A stretch of 64,000 bases of DNA from an uncultured Burkholderiales bacterium. Lineage in GTDB: Bacteria > Pseudomonadota > Gammaproteobacteria > Burkholderiales > Burkholderiaceae. Positions 7,340 through 16,659 of the stretch are shown in pieces (within the stretch, counting starts at the first letter, position 1; each line of letters starts with the position of its first letter). The stretch covers positions 62,001 to 126,000 of the forward strand of contig CAMLJY010000004.1 in NCBI GenBank assembly GCA_946480465.1, in the 5' to 3' direction. The notes beneath the pieces were generated by a model, which was not told the origin of the DNA, did not search any database, and saw only the letters and a program-made list of their open reading frames with translations. The translations under genes and the position numbers were made by a program.

Positions 7340-8872
7340 CTAGGCCGGCCCCACCTGCAGCGGCACGTACAGGCTTGCTTCCCCCCGCCGCACCAGCAGC
7401 GCCACGCTGCCGCCCGCGGGCAGCCCGGCCACCAGGCGGTTGAATTCCGCCAGGCTGGAGAAGCGCTGCCGGTTGATGGCCACGATCACGTCGCCGCGCT
7501 GCAGCGGCGCGTCGGCATTCACGCCCTGCACGCCCTGGACCACCAGCCCGAAGTCGATGCCCAGCTCGCGCCGGCGCGGGGCCGGCAGTTCGGCCAACGC
7601 CAGGCCCAGCCGGTTGCTGGCGGGGGCCTGCGGCCCGGCGCCGCCGGGGGCCTGGCGCCCACCGCCCGCCGCCTGCTGCTCGCCCACCGTCACCGACAGC
7701 GTGCGGCTGGCGCCTTCGCGCCACACCTCGAGGCTGGCCCGGGTGCCGGGTGCCGTGCGCGCCACCTTGCGCGGCAGCTCTTCCAGGCCGCCGACGGCCT
7801 CGCCGTTGAAGCCGGTGACGATGTCGCCCACCTGCAGGCCGGCGCGCTGCGCCGGGCTGCCCGGCTCCACCGAGGTGATCAGCGCACCGCGCGCCGAGTC
7901 CAGCCCGAAGGAGCGCGCCAGGTCCTCGCTCACCTCCTGGATGCCCACGCCGAGCCGGCCGCGCGTCACGCGGCCGTGCTCGCGCAGCTGGCGCGCCACG
8001 TCCATCGCCATGCCGATCGGGATCGCGAACGAGACGCCCATGTAGCCGCCCGTGCGGCTGTAGATCTGCGAATTGATGCCCACCACCTGGCCGCGCAGGT
8101 TCAGCAGCGGACCGCCGGAATTGCCGGGGTTCACCGCCACGTCGGTCTGGATGAAGGGCACGTAGGTCTCGTCCGGCAGCGAGCGCTGCGTGGCGCTGAC
8201 GATGCCGGCGGTGATGGTGTTGGCGAAGCCGAAGGGCGAGCCGATGGCCGCCACCCATTCGCCGGCCTGCAGCTGCTGCGAATCGCCCAGCGTCACCACC
8301 GGCAGCCCGCGCGCCTCGACCTTCAGCAGCGCGATGTCCGTCTGGCGGTCGCTGCCCACCACCTTGGCCTTGTACGAGCGCTTGCTGTCGGCCAGGCGCA
8401 CCAGCACCTCGTCGGCATCGGCCACCACGTGCGCGTTGGTCAGCACGTAGCCCTCGGCTTCGATGATGAAGCCCGAGCCGATGCCCTGGCGGCGGAACTG
8501 GCGCTCGCCGCGTTCGCCCGGTCCGCCCGGTCCGAAGGCCTCGGGCGGCAGCATGCGGCGGAAGAACTCGAACAGCGGGTCGTCCGGCATGGGCCCGGGC
8601 GGCCGGCCCGGCCACTGCGGCCTGCCCGAGGCGAGGGACGGCGCGCGGCTGCTGGTCGTCACGTTCACCACCGCGGGTCCCACCTGCCGCACCAGGGCCG
8701 TGAAGTCGGGTGCCGCCGCACCGGTGGTGGCGGGCACGGTGGCCGCGGCCGGCGCCGCGGCCAGGCCCAGCGCCATGCCGGCGGGCGGCGCGTCGCTGCG
8801 CTCCGGCGAGCAGGCGGCCATGAGGGCGCCCAGCGCACAGCAGGCCACGACGATGCGTCCGTTCCGGCGCAT
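7340..8872 (-). CDS. HtrA/DegP-family serine protease, lipoprotein type
   Basis: A 510-aa periplasmic Do-family endopeptidase for damaged envelope proteins. The signal MRRNGRIVVACCALGALMAAC ends in a lipobox (LMAAC), so it is probably lipid-anchored; this is less usual than the free periplasmic DegP. The catalytic triad is visible: H148 in TNAHVV, D179 in TDIALLKV and S252 in GNSGGPL. Two PDZ domains follow (from about residue 318 and about 420), with GALITSVEPGSPAQRAGL in the first. A Gly/Gln-rich linker separates the PDZ domains. The start at 8872 puts the lipobox at residue 21. The gene lies between the PRC-barrel and DUF421 genes, like the M50 protease in the second module. Confidence 0.9.
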   Translation of the reverse strand: MRRNGRIVVACCALGALMAACSPERSDAPPAGMALGLAAAPAAATVPATTGAAAPDFTALVRQVGPAVVNVTTSSRAPSLASGRPQWPGRPPGPMPDDPLFEFFRRMLPPEAFGPGGPGERGERQFRRQGIGSGFIIEAEGYVLTNAHVVADADEVLVRLADSKRSYKAKVVGSDRQTDIALLKVEARGLPVVTLGDSQQLQAGEWVAAIGSPFGFANTITAGIVSATQRSLPDETYVPFIQTDVAVNPGNSGGPLLNLRGQVVGINSQIYSRTGGYMGVSFAIPIGMAMDVARQLREHGRVTRGRLGVGIQEVSEDLARSFGLDSARGALITSVEPGSPAQRAGLQVGDIVTGFNGEAVGGLEELPRKVARTAPGTRASLEVWREGASRTLSVTVGEQQAAGGGRQAPGGAGPQAPASNRLGLALAELPAPRRRELGIDFGLVVQGVQGVNADAPLQRGDVIVAINRQRFSSLAEFNRLVAGLPAGGSVALLVRRGEASLYVPLQVGPA

Positions 8873-9078
8873 GGCCCCGCTGCCGCGCGGCGGCCTGCCC
8901 GCGGCCGGGGCGGGCAGTTCGATCCTGGTGGGTGGGTGGATGTGCATGACCGCTCCGACATCGTGTGCACGCCCTGTCCGGCAACGCGCGTGCCCCCGGG
9001 GCTGGCTGGCATTGCCACGGCGGGACCGATCCTTGCCGCGGGTGCCATCACGGGCGCTGATGTCGGTGGAGGGCGGTC

Positions 9079-9597
9079 ATGTTCTTCGACAGCTGGGAGG
9101 GCTTGGGAAGGGTGGTGATCGTGGGCGTGCTGGCCTACATCGGGCTGGTCCTGCTGCTGCGGATTTCGGGCAAGAGGACTTTGTCGAAGCTGAACGCCTT
9201 CGATCTGGTCGTGACGGTCGCGCTCGGTTCGACGCTGGCCACGGTGCTGCTCTCGCGTGATGTCGCCCTGCTGGAAGGGCTGCTGGCATTCGCCATCCTC
9301 ATCGCCCTGCAGGCCGCGATCACGTGGTTGTCGGTGCGGTCGCAGCGTGTCGCCGGCCTGGTGAAGGCGGAACCCGCGCTGCTGGTCTTCGAAGGGCGGA
9401 TCCTGGTGGAAGCGCTGAAGCGCGAACGGGTGACGGAAGACGAGGTCCGGGCGGCGATCCGGGCCGACGGGTGCATGGCGACCGAGCAGGTGGTCGCCGT
9501 CGTCCTGGAAACGGACGGCAGCCTGAGCGTGCTGCGGGTGCGGTCGCCGGCAAGCGGGGCTTCGGCGTTGCGCGGCGTCAAGCGGCCGCATGCGTGA
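9079..9597 (+). CDS. YetF-like DUF421 membrane protein, copy 1
   Basis: A 172-aa protein. Two or three N-terminal membrane helices are followed by a soluble YetF/DUF421 domain. Typical family text is LVLLLRISGKRTLSKLNAFD, VTVALGSTLATVLLS and, in the soluble part, KAEPALLVFEGRI and GCMATEQVVAVVLETDGSLSVL. The function of DUF421 is not established; it often sits in stress and spore-related clusters. The paralogue at 26987-27505 has the same length. About 100 bases upstream are also shared, including GCCACGGCGGGA and GGAGGGCGGTC just before the ATG, so the promoter and ribosome-binding region was duplicated too. Confidence 0.85.
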   Translation: MFFDSWEGLGRVVIVGVLAYIGLVLLLRISGKRTLSKLNAFDLVVTVALGSTLATVLLSRDVALLEGLLAFAILIALQAAITWLSVRSQRVAGLVKAEPALLVFEGRILVEALKRERVTEDEVRAAIRADGCMATEQVVAVVLETDGSLSVLRVRSPASGASALRGVKRPHA

Positions 9598-9861
9598 ACG
9601 GCGTGTCGCCACCCGCATGGCCGGTCAGGCCTGCGTCAGCGGCGGGTTAGGCAACGGCGCGCTGCAACGCAGCGGGCGGACCTGCCGCTGACGTCCGCTC
9701 CGGTGCCCAGCTTGCTGGTCGCTTTGGCCGCTGGGTGTCCGCCGATGGCGCGCAGCATTCGGCCGGCAATGGGCGTGCCCTGCCGGCCCGCCGCCGGCCG
9801 GGGGCACACGGCTTGCCGCCGCACACCCCGAGGCCTCCACCGCATGAAAGAAGCTGCCACC

Positions 9862-11133
9862 ATGAAGCACCACCAACCGCACGCCGCAGCCCTTGCCACG
9901 GCGCTGGCCGCCGCTGCGCTGATGGCCATTGCTCCGGCAGATGCGCCGGCCCAGGCGCCGTCGTCCACGGGCCAGGCCCAGGGCCAGGCGCAACCCACGC
10001 AGACCACGCCGGTGCCCATGCCCTCGCCGGCGACCAGCCGCAGCATGGTCACGCAGGCCGGGCGCAGTTTCGTGCAGCAGGCCGCGTCCGCCGGCCTGGC
10101 CGAGGTCGCCGCCGCCCGCCTGGCGCTGCAGCGCAGCCAGGACACGCAGGTGCGCCAGTTCGCGCAGCGCATGCTGGACGACCACATTCCCAACAACACC
10201 ATGCTGCGCGGCCTGGCGCGCCAGCACCGCGTTGCGCTGCCGGAAGGCCCGCAGAGCGAGGACGCCACCATGCTGCGCGACCTGCGCGCCATGCCGGCCA
10301 CGGACGCGTTCGACCAACGTTATGTCGCCCACTTCGGCGTGGCGGCGCACCAGAAGGCGGTGGACCTGTTCGAGCACCACGCCAAGACCCTGGCCGAGCC
10401 GATGCTGCGCGACTACGCGGGCCGCACCCTGCCGACACTGCGCGAGCACCTGGCCATGGCGCGCCGGCTCGACGCCACGATGCAGGCCCGCGCCCCCGGC
10501 GCCACCGCGCCGCGCACAGCGCAGAACCGCACCGATGCCGACCACGAACTGCAGAACGCCCGCGAGACGGTGAGCGAGGCCGTGCAGATGGTGCAGCAGC
10601 TGAAGGCCGACGCCCGCAGCGCCGCGCTGCTGCGGCAGGCCAAGGCCGTGCTGCTGCTGCCGGACTACGGGCGCGGCGGCCTGGTCATCGGCGCCCAGGG
10701 CGGGCAGGGCGTGCTGGTGGCGCGCCAGGCCGATGGCTGGAGCGACCCCGTCTTCTACAACCTGGGCGGCGTCAGCGTGGGCGCGCAGGCCGGCGTGGCG
10801 GCAGGCCGCATCGCGCTGCTGCTGATGACCGACCGCGCGCTCGACCGGGTGCGGTCGGACCGGCGCTTCTCGCTCACCGCCGATGCCGGCCTGACCGTGG
10901 CCGACCTGTCGCGGCGGCGGCAGGCTTCCGGCGGCAAGCTCAGCGACGTGGTGGTGTGGTCGGACACCCAGGGCGCCTATGCCGGCGCCAGCGTGGGCGT
11001 CACCAACCTGATGATCGACCGCGAGGCCAACGAGGCCTACTACCGCCGCGCCGGCGTGCAGGTGGCGCAGATCCTCGACGGCCGCGTGGCCAACCCCCAC
11101 AACAACCTGCTCGACCTGGTGCTGGGCGTGTGA
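9862..11133 (+). CDS. DUF4142-SYLF (YSC84) fusion protein
   Basis: A 423-aa exported protein. The signal peptide spans residues 1-35. Residues 65-210 form a DUF4142 ferritin-like helical domain (RQFAQRMLDDHIPNNTML, FDQRYVAHFGVAAHQKAVDL). Residues 220-423 form a SYLF/YSC84 domain, with AVLLLPDYGRGGLVIGAQGG, YNLGGVSVGAQAGV and VVVWSDTQGAYAGASVGV. SYLF domains bind phosphoinositides or lipids in eukaryotes; in bacteria they are periplasmic and of unknown role. The start at 9862 has AAAGAAG 8 bases upstream; an ATG at 9844 is possible. The two halves also exist apart here: a DUF4142 remnant at 190-400 and a SYLF-only protein at 21529-22359. Confidence 0.85.
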   Translation: MKHHQPHAAALATALAAAALMAIAPADAPAQAPSSTGQAQGQAQPTQTTPVPMPSPATSRSMVTQAGRSFVQQAASAGLAEVAAARLALQRSQDTQVRQFAQRMLDDHIPNNTMLRGLARQHRVALPEGPQSEDATMLRDLRAMPATDAFDQRYVAHFGVAAHQKAVDLFEHHAKTLAEPMLRDYAGRTLPTLREHLAMARRLDATMQARAPGATAPRTAQNRTDADHELQNARETVSEAVQMVQQLKADARSAALLRQAKAVLLLPDYGRGGLVIGAQGGQGVLVARQADGWSDPVFYNLGGVSVGAQAGVAAGRIALLLMTDRALDRVRSDRRFSLTADAGLTVADLSRRRQASGGKLSDVVVWSDTQGAYAGASVGVTNLMIDREANEAYYRRAGVQVAQILDGRVANPHNNLLDLVLGV

Positions 11134-11181
11134 CCGGACACCCCGCGCAGCCATGACGATGACCCCTGAAAGGAGCGTCCC

Positions 11182-11646
11182 ATGCAGGCGAAGATCCTCA
11201 ACGAGGCCCCCGAGCGCACCTGCGCCCTGGTGCTGCAGACGGGCGAGGAGGTGGTGGCCGCGCTGGAAGGCTTTGCGCAGGAACACGGCTTGGCGGCCAC
11301 GCGCATCACCGCCATCGGCGCGTTGCAGCGGGCCGTGCTCGGCTACTTCGACTGGCAGCGCAAGGACTACGAGCGCATTTCCGTGGACGAGCAGGTGGAG
11401 GTGCTGTCGCTGATCGGCGACGTGGCCCTGGCCGATGGCCGTCCCAAGCTGCATGCCCACGTGGTGCTGGGGCGTCGCGACGGCAGCACGGTGGGCGGCC
11501 ACCTGCTGTCGGGGCACGTGCGACCGACGCTGGAGGTGCTGATGGTGGACTCGCCCTCGTACCTGGCGCGCCGGCACGACCCGGCCAGCGGGCTGGCCCT
11601 CATCCGCATGGAGGCCGGCCCGGAAGGCCCGGACTCACCCGCCTGA
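11182..11646 (+). CDS. PPC (DUF296) domain protein
   Basis: A 154-aa single-domain protein of the PPC/DUF296 family. This fold is found in plant AT-hook proteins and in stand-alone form in bacteria. Visible features are the start of strand 1 (ALVLQTGEEVVAALEGFAQE), the metal-site-like HAHVVLG and the conserved GGHLLSGHVRPTLEVLM. The role in bacteria is not known; DNA binding is unlikely without an AT-hook. A good ribosome site (AAAGGAGCG) precedes the ATG. It lies 48 bases after the SYLF fusion and 64 before the PoxB-like gene, so these may be one operon. Confidence 0.8.
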   Translation: MQAKILNEAPERTCALVLQTGEEVVAALEGFAQEHGLAATRITAIGALQRAVLGYFDWQRKDYERISVDEQVEVLSLIGDVALADGRPKLHAHVVLGRRDGSTVGGHLLSGHVRPTLEVLMVDSPSYLARRHDPASGLALIRMEAGPEGPDSPA

Positions 11647-11710
11647 CAGGCGCCCTTCGACGCCGGCGCCGCTGCATCGCAGCCACCGCCGAACACCCAA
11701 GGAGAAAGAC

Positions 11711-13504
11711 ATGGCCAGGACGACGGTGAGTGATCAGCTGCTGCAGCGGCTCGAGGCCTGGGGCATCCGCCGCATCTACGGCTACCCGGGCGACGGCATC
11801 AACGGCCTGATGGGCGCCTTCGACCGCATGGGCGACCGGATGCAGTTCATCCAGGCCCGGCACGAGGAACTGGCGGCCTTCATGGCCACCGCGCATGCCA
11901 AGTTCAGCGGCGAGGTGGGCGTGTGCATGGCCACCTCGGGTCCCGGCGCCATCCACCTGCTGAACGGCCTGTACGACGCCAAGGCTGATCACCAGCCGGT
12001 GCTGGCCATCGTCGGGCAGCAGGCGCGCGCGGCGCTGGGCGGCGACTACCAGCAGGAGGTGGACCTGGTGAGCCTGTTCAAGGACGTGGCCCACGAATAC
12101 GTGCACATGGCCACCGTGCCCGCGCAGGTGCGGCACCTGGTGGACCGGGCGGTGCGCATCGCGCGCGACCGCCGCACCGTCACCTGCCTGATCGTGCCCA
12201 ACGACCTGCAGGAGATGGAGGCGGTGGAACAGCCCCCGCGCGAGCACGGCACGGTGCATTCCGGCATCGGCGTCACCTTCAAGCCCGCCACGCCGTCGCA
12301 GGACGACCTGCTGGCCGCGGCGGAGGTGCTGAACGCCGGGCGCAAGGTGGCCATCCTGGCCGGCGCCGGCGCGCTGCACGCCACCGACGAGCTGATCGCC
12401 GTGGCCGAGCAGCTGGGCGCCGGCATCGCCAAGGCGCTGCTGGGCAAGTTCGCGGTGCCCGACGAGCTGCCCTTCGTCACCGGATCGATCGGCCTGCTGG
12501 GCACCGTGCCCAGCTGGGAGCTGATGACCGGCTGCGACACGCTGCTGATGGTGGGCTCGTCGTTCCCGTACAGCGAGTTCCTGCCCGAGGAAGGCCAGGC
12601 GCGCGGCGTGCAGATCGACCGCGACGGCCGCAAGCTGTCACTGCGCTACCCGATGGAGGTGAACCTGGTGGGTGACAGCCAGCGCACGCTGCAGGCGCTG
12701 CTGCCGCTGCTGAAGCGGCAGGAAGACCGGAGTTGGCGCGAGCAGATCGAAGCCGGCGTGCGCCAGTGGTGGACCGTGCTGGAAAAACGCGCGATGAACG
12801 CGGCCAAGCCCATCAACCCGCAGCGGGTGTTCTGGGAACTGTCGCCCCGGCTGCCCGACAACGCCATCCTCACCTGCGACTCCGGCACCGCGGCCGCCTG
12901 GTATGCGCGCGACCTGAAGGCGCGGCGCGGCATGATGGGTTCGCTAAGCGGCGGCCTGGCCACCATGGGCCCCGCGGTGCCCTATGCCACCGCGGCCAAG
13001 ATGTGCCACCCCGACCGGCCGGTGATCGCGCTGCTGGGTGACGGCGCCATGCAGATGCTGGGCATCAACGGCCTCATCACCATCGCCCACCACTGGAAGC
13101 AGTGGCGCGACCCGCGGCTGGTGGTGATGGTGCTGAACAACGCCGACCTGAACATGGTCAGCTGGGAGCAGCGCGTGAGCGCGGGTGAGCCCAAGTTCAG
13201 CGATTCGCAGGACCTGCCGGCCTTCCCGTATGCCGACTACGCGCGCCTGCTGGGCCTGCACGGCATCCGCGTCGACCGTCCGGAAGAGATCGCCGGCGCC
13301 TGGGAGCGGGCCCTGTCGGCCGACCGGCCGGTGCTGATCGAGATGGTCACCGATGCCGACGTGCCGCCGCTGCCCCCGCACGTGACGCGCCAGCAGGCGA
13401 CGAACTACGCCAAGGCCCTGCTGCACGGCGACCCCGACGCGCGCGGCATCGTGATGGCCAGCATGCGCGAGGTGTGGGACCAGATCGCCACCCGCAAGTC
13501 GTGA
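11711..13504 (+). CDS. thiamine-diphosphate enzyme, pyruvate oxidase/PoxB-like
   Basis: A 597-aa ThDP enzyme of the pyruvate oxidase/acetolactate synthase superfamily. All three domains are present. The N-terminal PYR domain has the activating Glu in RHEELAAF (E52) and the FAD-family-like TSGPGAIHLLNGLYDAK. A central domain with IGLLGT follows. The C-terminal PP domain has the ThDP/Mg motif GDGAMQMLGINGL at about 443 and NNADLN at about 475. The closest family in memory is quinone-dependent pyruvate dehydrogenase (decarboxylating pyruvate to acetate at the membrane), so the redox partner would be ubiquinone. Acetolactate synthase is less likely since no small subunit is near. GGAGAAAG precedes the start. 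Confidence 0.8.
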   Translation: MARTTVSDQLLQRLEAWGIRRIYGYPGDGINGLMGAFDRMGDRMQFIQARHEELAAFMATAHAKFSGEVGVCMATSGPGAIHLLNGLYDAKADHQPVLAIVGQQARAALGGDYQQEVDLVSLFKDVAHEYVHMATVPAQVRHLVDRAVRIARDRRTVTCLIVPNDLQEMEAVEQPPREHGTVHSGIGVTFKPATPSQDDLLAAAEVLNAGRKVAILAGAGALHATDELIAVAEQLGAGIAKALLGKFAVPDELPFVTGSIGLLGTVPSWELMTGCDTLLMVGSSFPYSEFLPEEGQARGVQIDRDGRKLSLRYPMEVNLVGDSQRTLQALLPLLKRQEDRSWREQIEAGVRQWWTVLEKRAMNAAKPINPQRVFWELSPRLPDNAILTCDSGTAAAWYARDLKARRGMMGSLSGGLATMGPAVPYATAAKMCHPDRPVIALLGDGAMQMLGINGLITIAHHWKQWRDPRLVVMVLNNADLNMVSWEQRVSAGEPKFSDSQDLPAFPYADYARLLGLHGIRVDRPEEIAGAWERALSADRPVLIEMVTDADVPPLPPHVTRQQATNYAKALLHGDPDARGIVMASMREVWDQIATRKS

Positions 13505-13526
13505 CCCGCGGACCGGACGCGACCGC

Positions 13527-16448
13527 ATGACGACCGCCACTGCCGCCCCGCCTGCCGTCGACGCGAAGGCGCTGCAGCACACCCTGCGCCAGCGCGTGAA
13601 AGGCGAGGTGCGCTTCGATGACGGCAGCCGCGCGCTGTACGCCACCGATGCCTCGAACTACCGCCAGGTGCCCATCGGCGTGGTGATCCCGCGCGACGTG
13701 GACGACGTGGTGGCCACGCTGGCCGCCTGCCGCGAGCACGGCGCGCCGGTGCTGCCGCGCGGCGGCGGCACCAGCCTGTGCGGGCAGTGCTGCAACGTGG
13801 CGGTGGTGATCGACTTCTCCAAGTACATGAACCGCGTGCTGCACATCGACACCGAAGCCCACACCGCGCGCGTGCAGCCCGGATGCGTGCTGGACGAGCT
13901 GCGCACCGAAGCCGGCCGCCACGGCCTCACCTTCGCGCCCGATCCCGCCACCCACAACCACAACACCCTGGGCGGCATGATCGGCAACAACTCCTGCGGG
14001 CCGCATTCGGTGATGGGCGGCGAGACGGTGCACAACGTCATCGCGCTGGACGTGCTCACCTACGACGGCCTGCGCCTCACCCTGGGCGGCGGCGACGACC
14101 TGCGGCGCCTGCGCGCCCAGGGCGGACGCGCGGCCGAGATCGGCGAGCGCCTGCACGCCCTGGCGCAGCGGTGCGCGCCCGAGGTGCGGCGCCGCTACCC
14201 CGACCTTCCGCGCCGCGTCTCCGGCTACAACCTGTCGTGGCTGCTGCCCGAACGCGGTTTCGACCTGGCCCGGGCCCTGGTGGGCAGCGAAGGCACCTGC
14301 GTGGTGGTGCTGGAAGCCACGCTGCGCCTGCTGCCCCAGCCGCCGTGCACCACGCTGCTGGTGCTGGGCTACGCCAGCGTGTACGAAGCCGGCGACCACG
14401 TGCCCGAGGTGATGCAGGCCGGCCCCATCGCGCTGGAAGGCATCGACGACCGCCTGGTGCAGGACATGAAGCGCGCCGGCTTGCACGCAAAGTACGCGGA
14501 TCTTCTGCCGCCCGGCCGCGGCTGGCTGCTGGTGGAGTTCGGCGGCGACAGCCAGGAACATGCCGATGCGCAGGCCCACGCGCTGATGCGCCGCCTGCGC
14601 CGCGCGGACAAGCCCCCGGCCATGAAGCTGATGGCCCGGCCGGACGACGAGCAGCACGTGTGGAAGGTGCGCGAATCCGGCCTGGGCGCCACCGCGCACG
14701 TGCCCGGGCAGCCCCTCACCTGGGAGGGCTGGGAAGACTCCAGCGTGCCGCCCGACAAGCTGGGCGAGTACCTGCGCCGCCTGCGCGCACTGCTGGAGCG
14801 CTACGGCTACCACGGCGACCTGTACGGCCACTTCGGCCAGGGCTGCGTGCACACCCGCATCGACTTCGACCTGGAGACCCAGCCCGGCATCGACACCTAC
14901 CGCCGCTTCATCCGCGAAGCGGCGCAGCTGGTCGCTTCCATGGGCGGCTCCATCTCCGGCGAGCATGGCGACGGCCAGTCCAAGGCCGAGCTGCTGCCCA
15001 TCATGTTCGGCCCGGACCTGGTGCGCGCCTTCGAGGAGTTCAAGGCCATCTGGGACCCCGGGCAGCGCATGAACCCCGGCAAGGTGGTGCATGCCTACCG
15101 CGCCGACCAGAACCTGCGCCTGGGGACCGACTATCAGCCGAAACCGGTGGCCACGCGCATGTTCTTCGCCGCCGACCAGGGCGACTTCGGCCGCACCACG
15201 CTGCGCTGCGTGGGCGTGGGCGAATGCCGCAAGCGCGACGGCACCATGTGCCCGAGCTACATGGCCACCGGGGAAGAACAGCACAGCACCCGCGGCCGCG
15301 CCCACCTGCTGTTCGAGATGCTCAACGGCGAACGCGACGGCGGCGTGCTGAAGGCCGGCTGGCAGGAAGAAGCGGTGAAGGAGGCGCTGGACCTGTGCCT
15401 GTCGTGCAAGGCCTGCAAGCACGAATGCCCCGTGAAAGTGGACATGGCCGCCTACAAGGCCGAGTTCCTGGCGCACTACCACGAGCGCCACCACCGGCCC
15501 ATCAGCGCGCACGCCTTCGGCTTCATCGACCGCTGGAGCGCGCTGGCCGGCCACGCGCCGTGGCTGGCCAACGCCTTCTCGCAGCACCAGCCCTTCGCTG
15601 GGCTGATCAAGCGCGTGGCCGGCATTGCGCCGCAGCGGCGGCTGCCCGCCTTTGCGCCACGCAGCTTCCGCCGCCAGTTCATGGCGATGAACGGCGGGCG
15701 CCCGCCGGCGACGGGCCCCGGCGCCGGCCGCGGCGAGGTGCTGCTGTGGCCCGACACCTTCAACGACCATTTCCACCCCCAGGTGGCGCAGGCTGCCGCC
15801 GCGGTGCTGGCGCGCGCCGGGTTCCAGGTGCGGCTGCCGCGCCGGCGGCTGTGCTGTGGCCGCCCACTTTACGAGTTTGGATACCTGGACGAAGCCCGTG
15901 CCTACTTGCGCCGCACGCTGGACGGGCTGCAGGACGAGCTGCGCGCCGGCACGCCCATCGTGGTGCTGGAGCCGGCCTGCCAATCGGTGTTCAAGGAAGA
16001 GCTGCCGATGATGCTGCCGCGCGAGGAACAGGCGCGGCGCCTGCGGCAGCAGTGCTTCCTGCTGGGCGACTTCCTGCAGCAGCACGCGCCCCACCTGGAA
16101 CTGCGCCCGCTGGACCGCCCGGCGCTGCTGCACCTGCACTGCCACCACAAGACCGTGCTGGGCGCCGGGGCCGACCATGCCCTGCTGCAGCGCCTGCGCC
16201 TGGAGCTGAGCGAGCCCGACAGCGGCTGCTGCGGCATGGCCGGCTCCTTCGGCTTCGAGGCGCACAAGTACGAGGTGTCCATGCGCTGCGCCGAGCGCGT
16301 GCTGCTGCCCGCGGTGCGCGAGGCGCCGGCGGACCGCCTGCTCATCGCCAGCGGCTACAGCTGCCGCGAGCAGATCGTGCAGGCCACCGGCCGCCGCGTG
16401 CTGCACCCGGCCGAGGTGCTGCAGATGGCGCTGCCGGAGCGGGGCTGA
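13527..16448 (+). CDS. FAD/4Fe-4S dehydrogenase, YdiJ-like (D-2-hydroxyacid)
   Basis: A 973-aa fusion flavoprotein resembling E. coli YdiJ (about 1018 aa), a D-2-hydroxyglutarate dehydrogenase-type enzyme; D-lactate is another possible substrate. The N-terminal PCMH FAD-binding domain has PRGGGTSLCGQC and GMIGNNSCGPHS. The FAD oxidase C-terminal domain has GHFGQGCVHTRIDFD and SGEHGDGQSK. Then come cysteine clusters CVGVGECRKRDGTMC and CLSCKACKHEC (from residue 624) for the Fe-S site, and a C-terminal CCG domain with LCCGRPLYEFG and SGCCGMAGSFGFE. It starts 22 bases after the PoxB-like gene, so the two are likely cotranscribed. Together they would feed electrons from hydroxy- and oxoacids into the quinone pool. 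Confidence 0.85.
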   Translation: MTTATAAPPAVDAKALQHTLRQRVKGEVRFDDGSRALYATDASNYRQVPIGVVIPRDVDDVVATLAACREHGAPVLPRGGGTSLCGQCCNVAVVIDFSKYMNRVLHIDTEAHTARVQPGCVLDELRTEAGRHGLTFAPDPATHNHNTLGGMIGNNSCGPHSVMGGETVHNVIALDVLTYDGLRLTLGGGDDLRRLRAQGGRAAEIGERLHALAQRCAPEVRRRYPDLPRRVSGYNLSWLLPERGFDLARALVGSEGTCVVVLEATLRLLPQPPCTTLLVLGYASVYEAGDHVPEVMQAGPIALEGIDDRLVQDMKRAGLHAKYADLLPPGRGWLLVEFGGDSQEHADAQAHALMRRLRRADKPPAMKLMARPDDEQHVWKVRESGLGATAHVPGQPLTWEGWEDSSVPPDKLGEYLRRLRALLERYGYHGDLYGHFGQGCVHTRIDFDLETQPGIDTYRRFIREAAQLVASMGGSISGEHGDGQSKAELLPIMFGPDLVRAFEEFKAIWDPGQRMNPGKVVHAYRADQNLRLGTDYQPKPVATRMFFAADQGDFGRTTLRCVGVGECRKRDGTMCPSYMATGEEQHSTRGRAHLLFEMLNGERDGGVLKAGWQEEAVKEALDLCLSCKACKHECPVKVDMAAYKAEFLAHYHERHHRPISAHAFGFIDRWSALAGHAPWLANAFSQHQPFAGLIKRVAGIAPQRRLPAFAPRSFRRQFMAMNGGRPPATGPGAGRGEVLLWPDTFNDHFHPQVAQAAAAVLARAGFQVRLPRRRLCCGRPLYEFGYLDEARAYLRRTLDGLQDELRAGTPIVVLEPACQSVFKEELPMMLPREEQARRLRQQCFLLGDFLQQHAPHLELRPLDRPALLHLHCHHKTVLGAGADHALLQRLRLELSEPDSGCCGMAGSFGFEAHKYEVSMRCAERVLLPAVREAPADRLLIASGYSCREQIVQATGRRVLHPAEVLQMALPERG

Positions 16449-16659
16449 ACCGGACGGGCGCGACGCCTGCCCCGCGGGGGGCAGTGCAAGGATCCGTGCC
16501 GACCCGAGAGCAGCAGCCCGCCGCGATCACCCCGGTCGTCGGCAGGCCGCCCTGGCCCTGCAGTCCACGCTGGCGCAAGGGCAGGCAGTGAAGCGGGACA
16601 GTGAAAGGCAGGCCCCGGCCCGTTCGAAGCGGGCGGCGTGAAGCGGGGCCCTGGACCAG

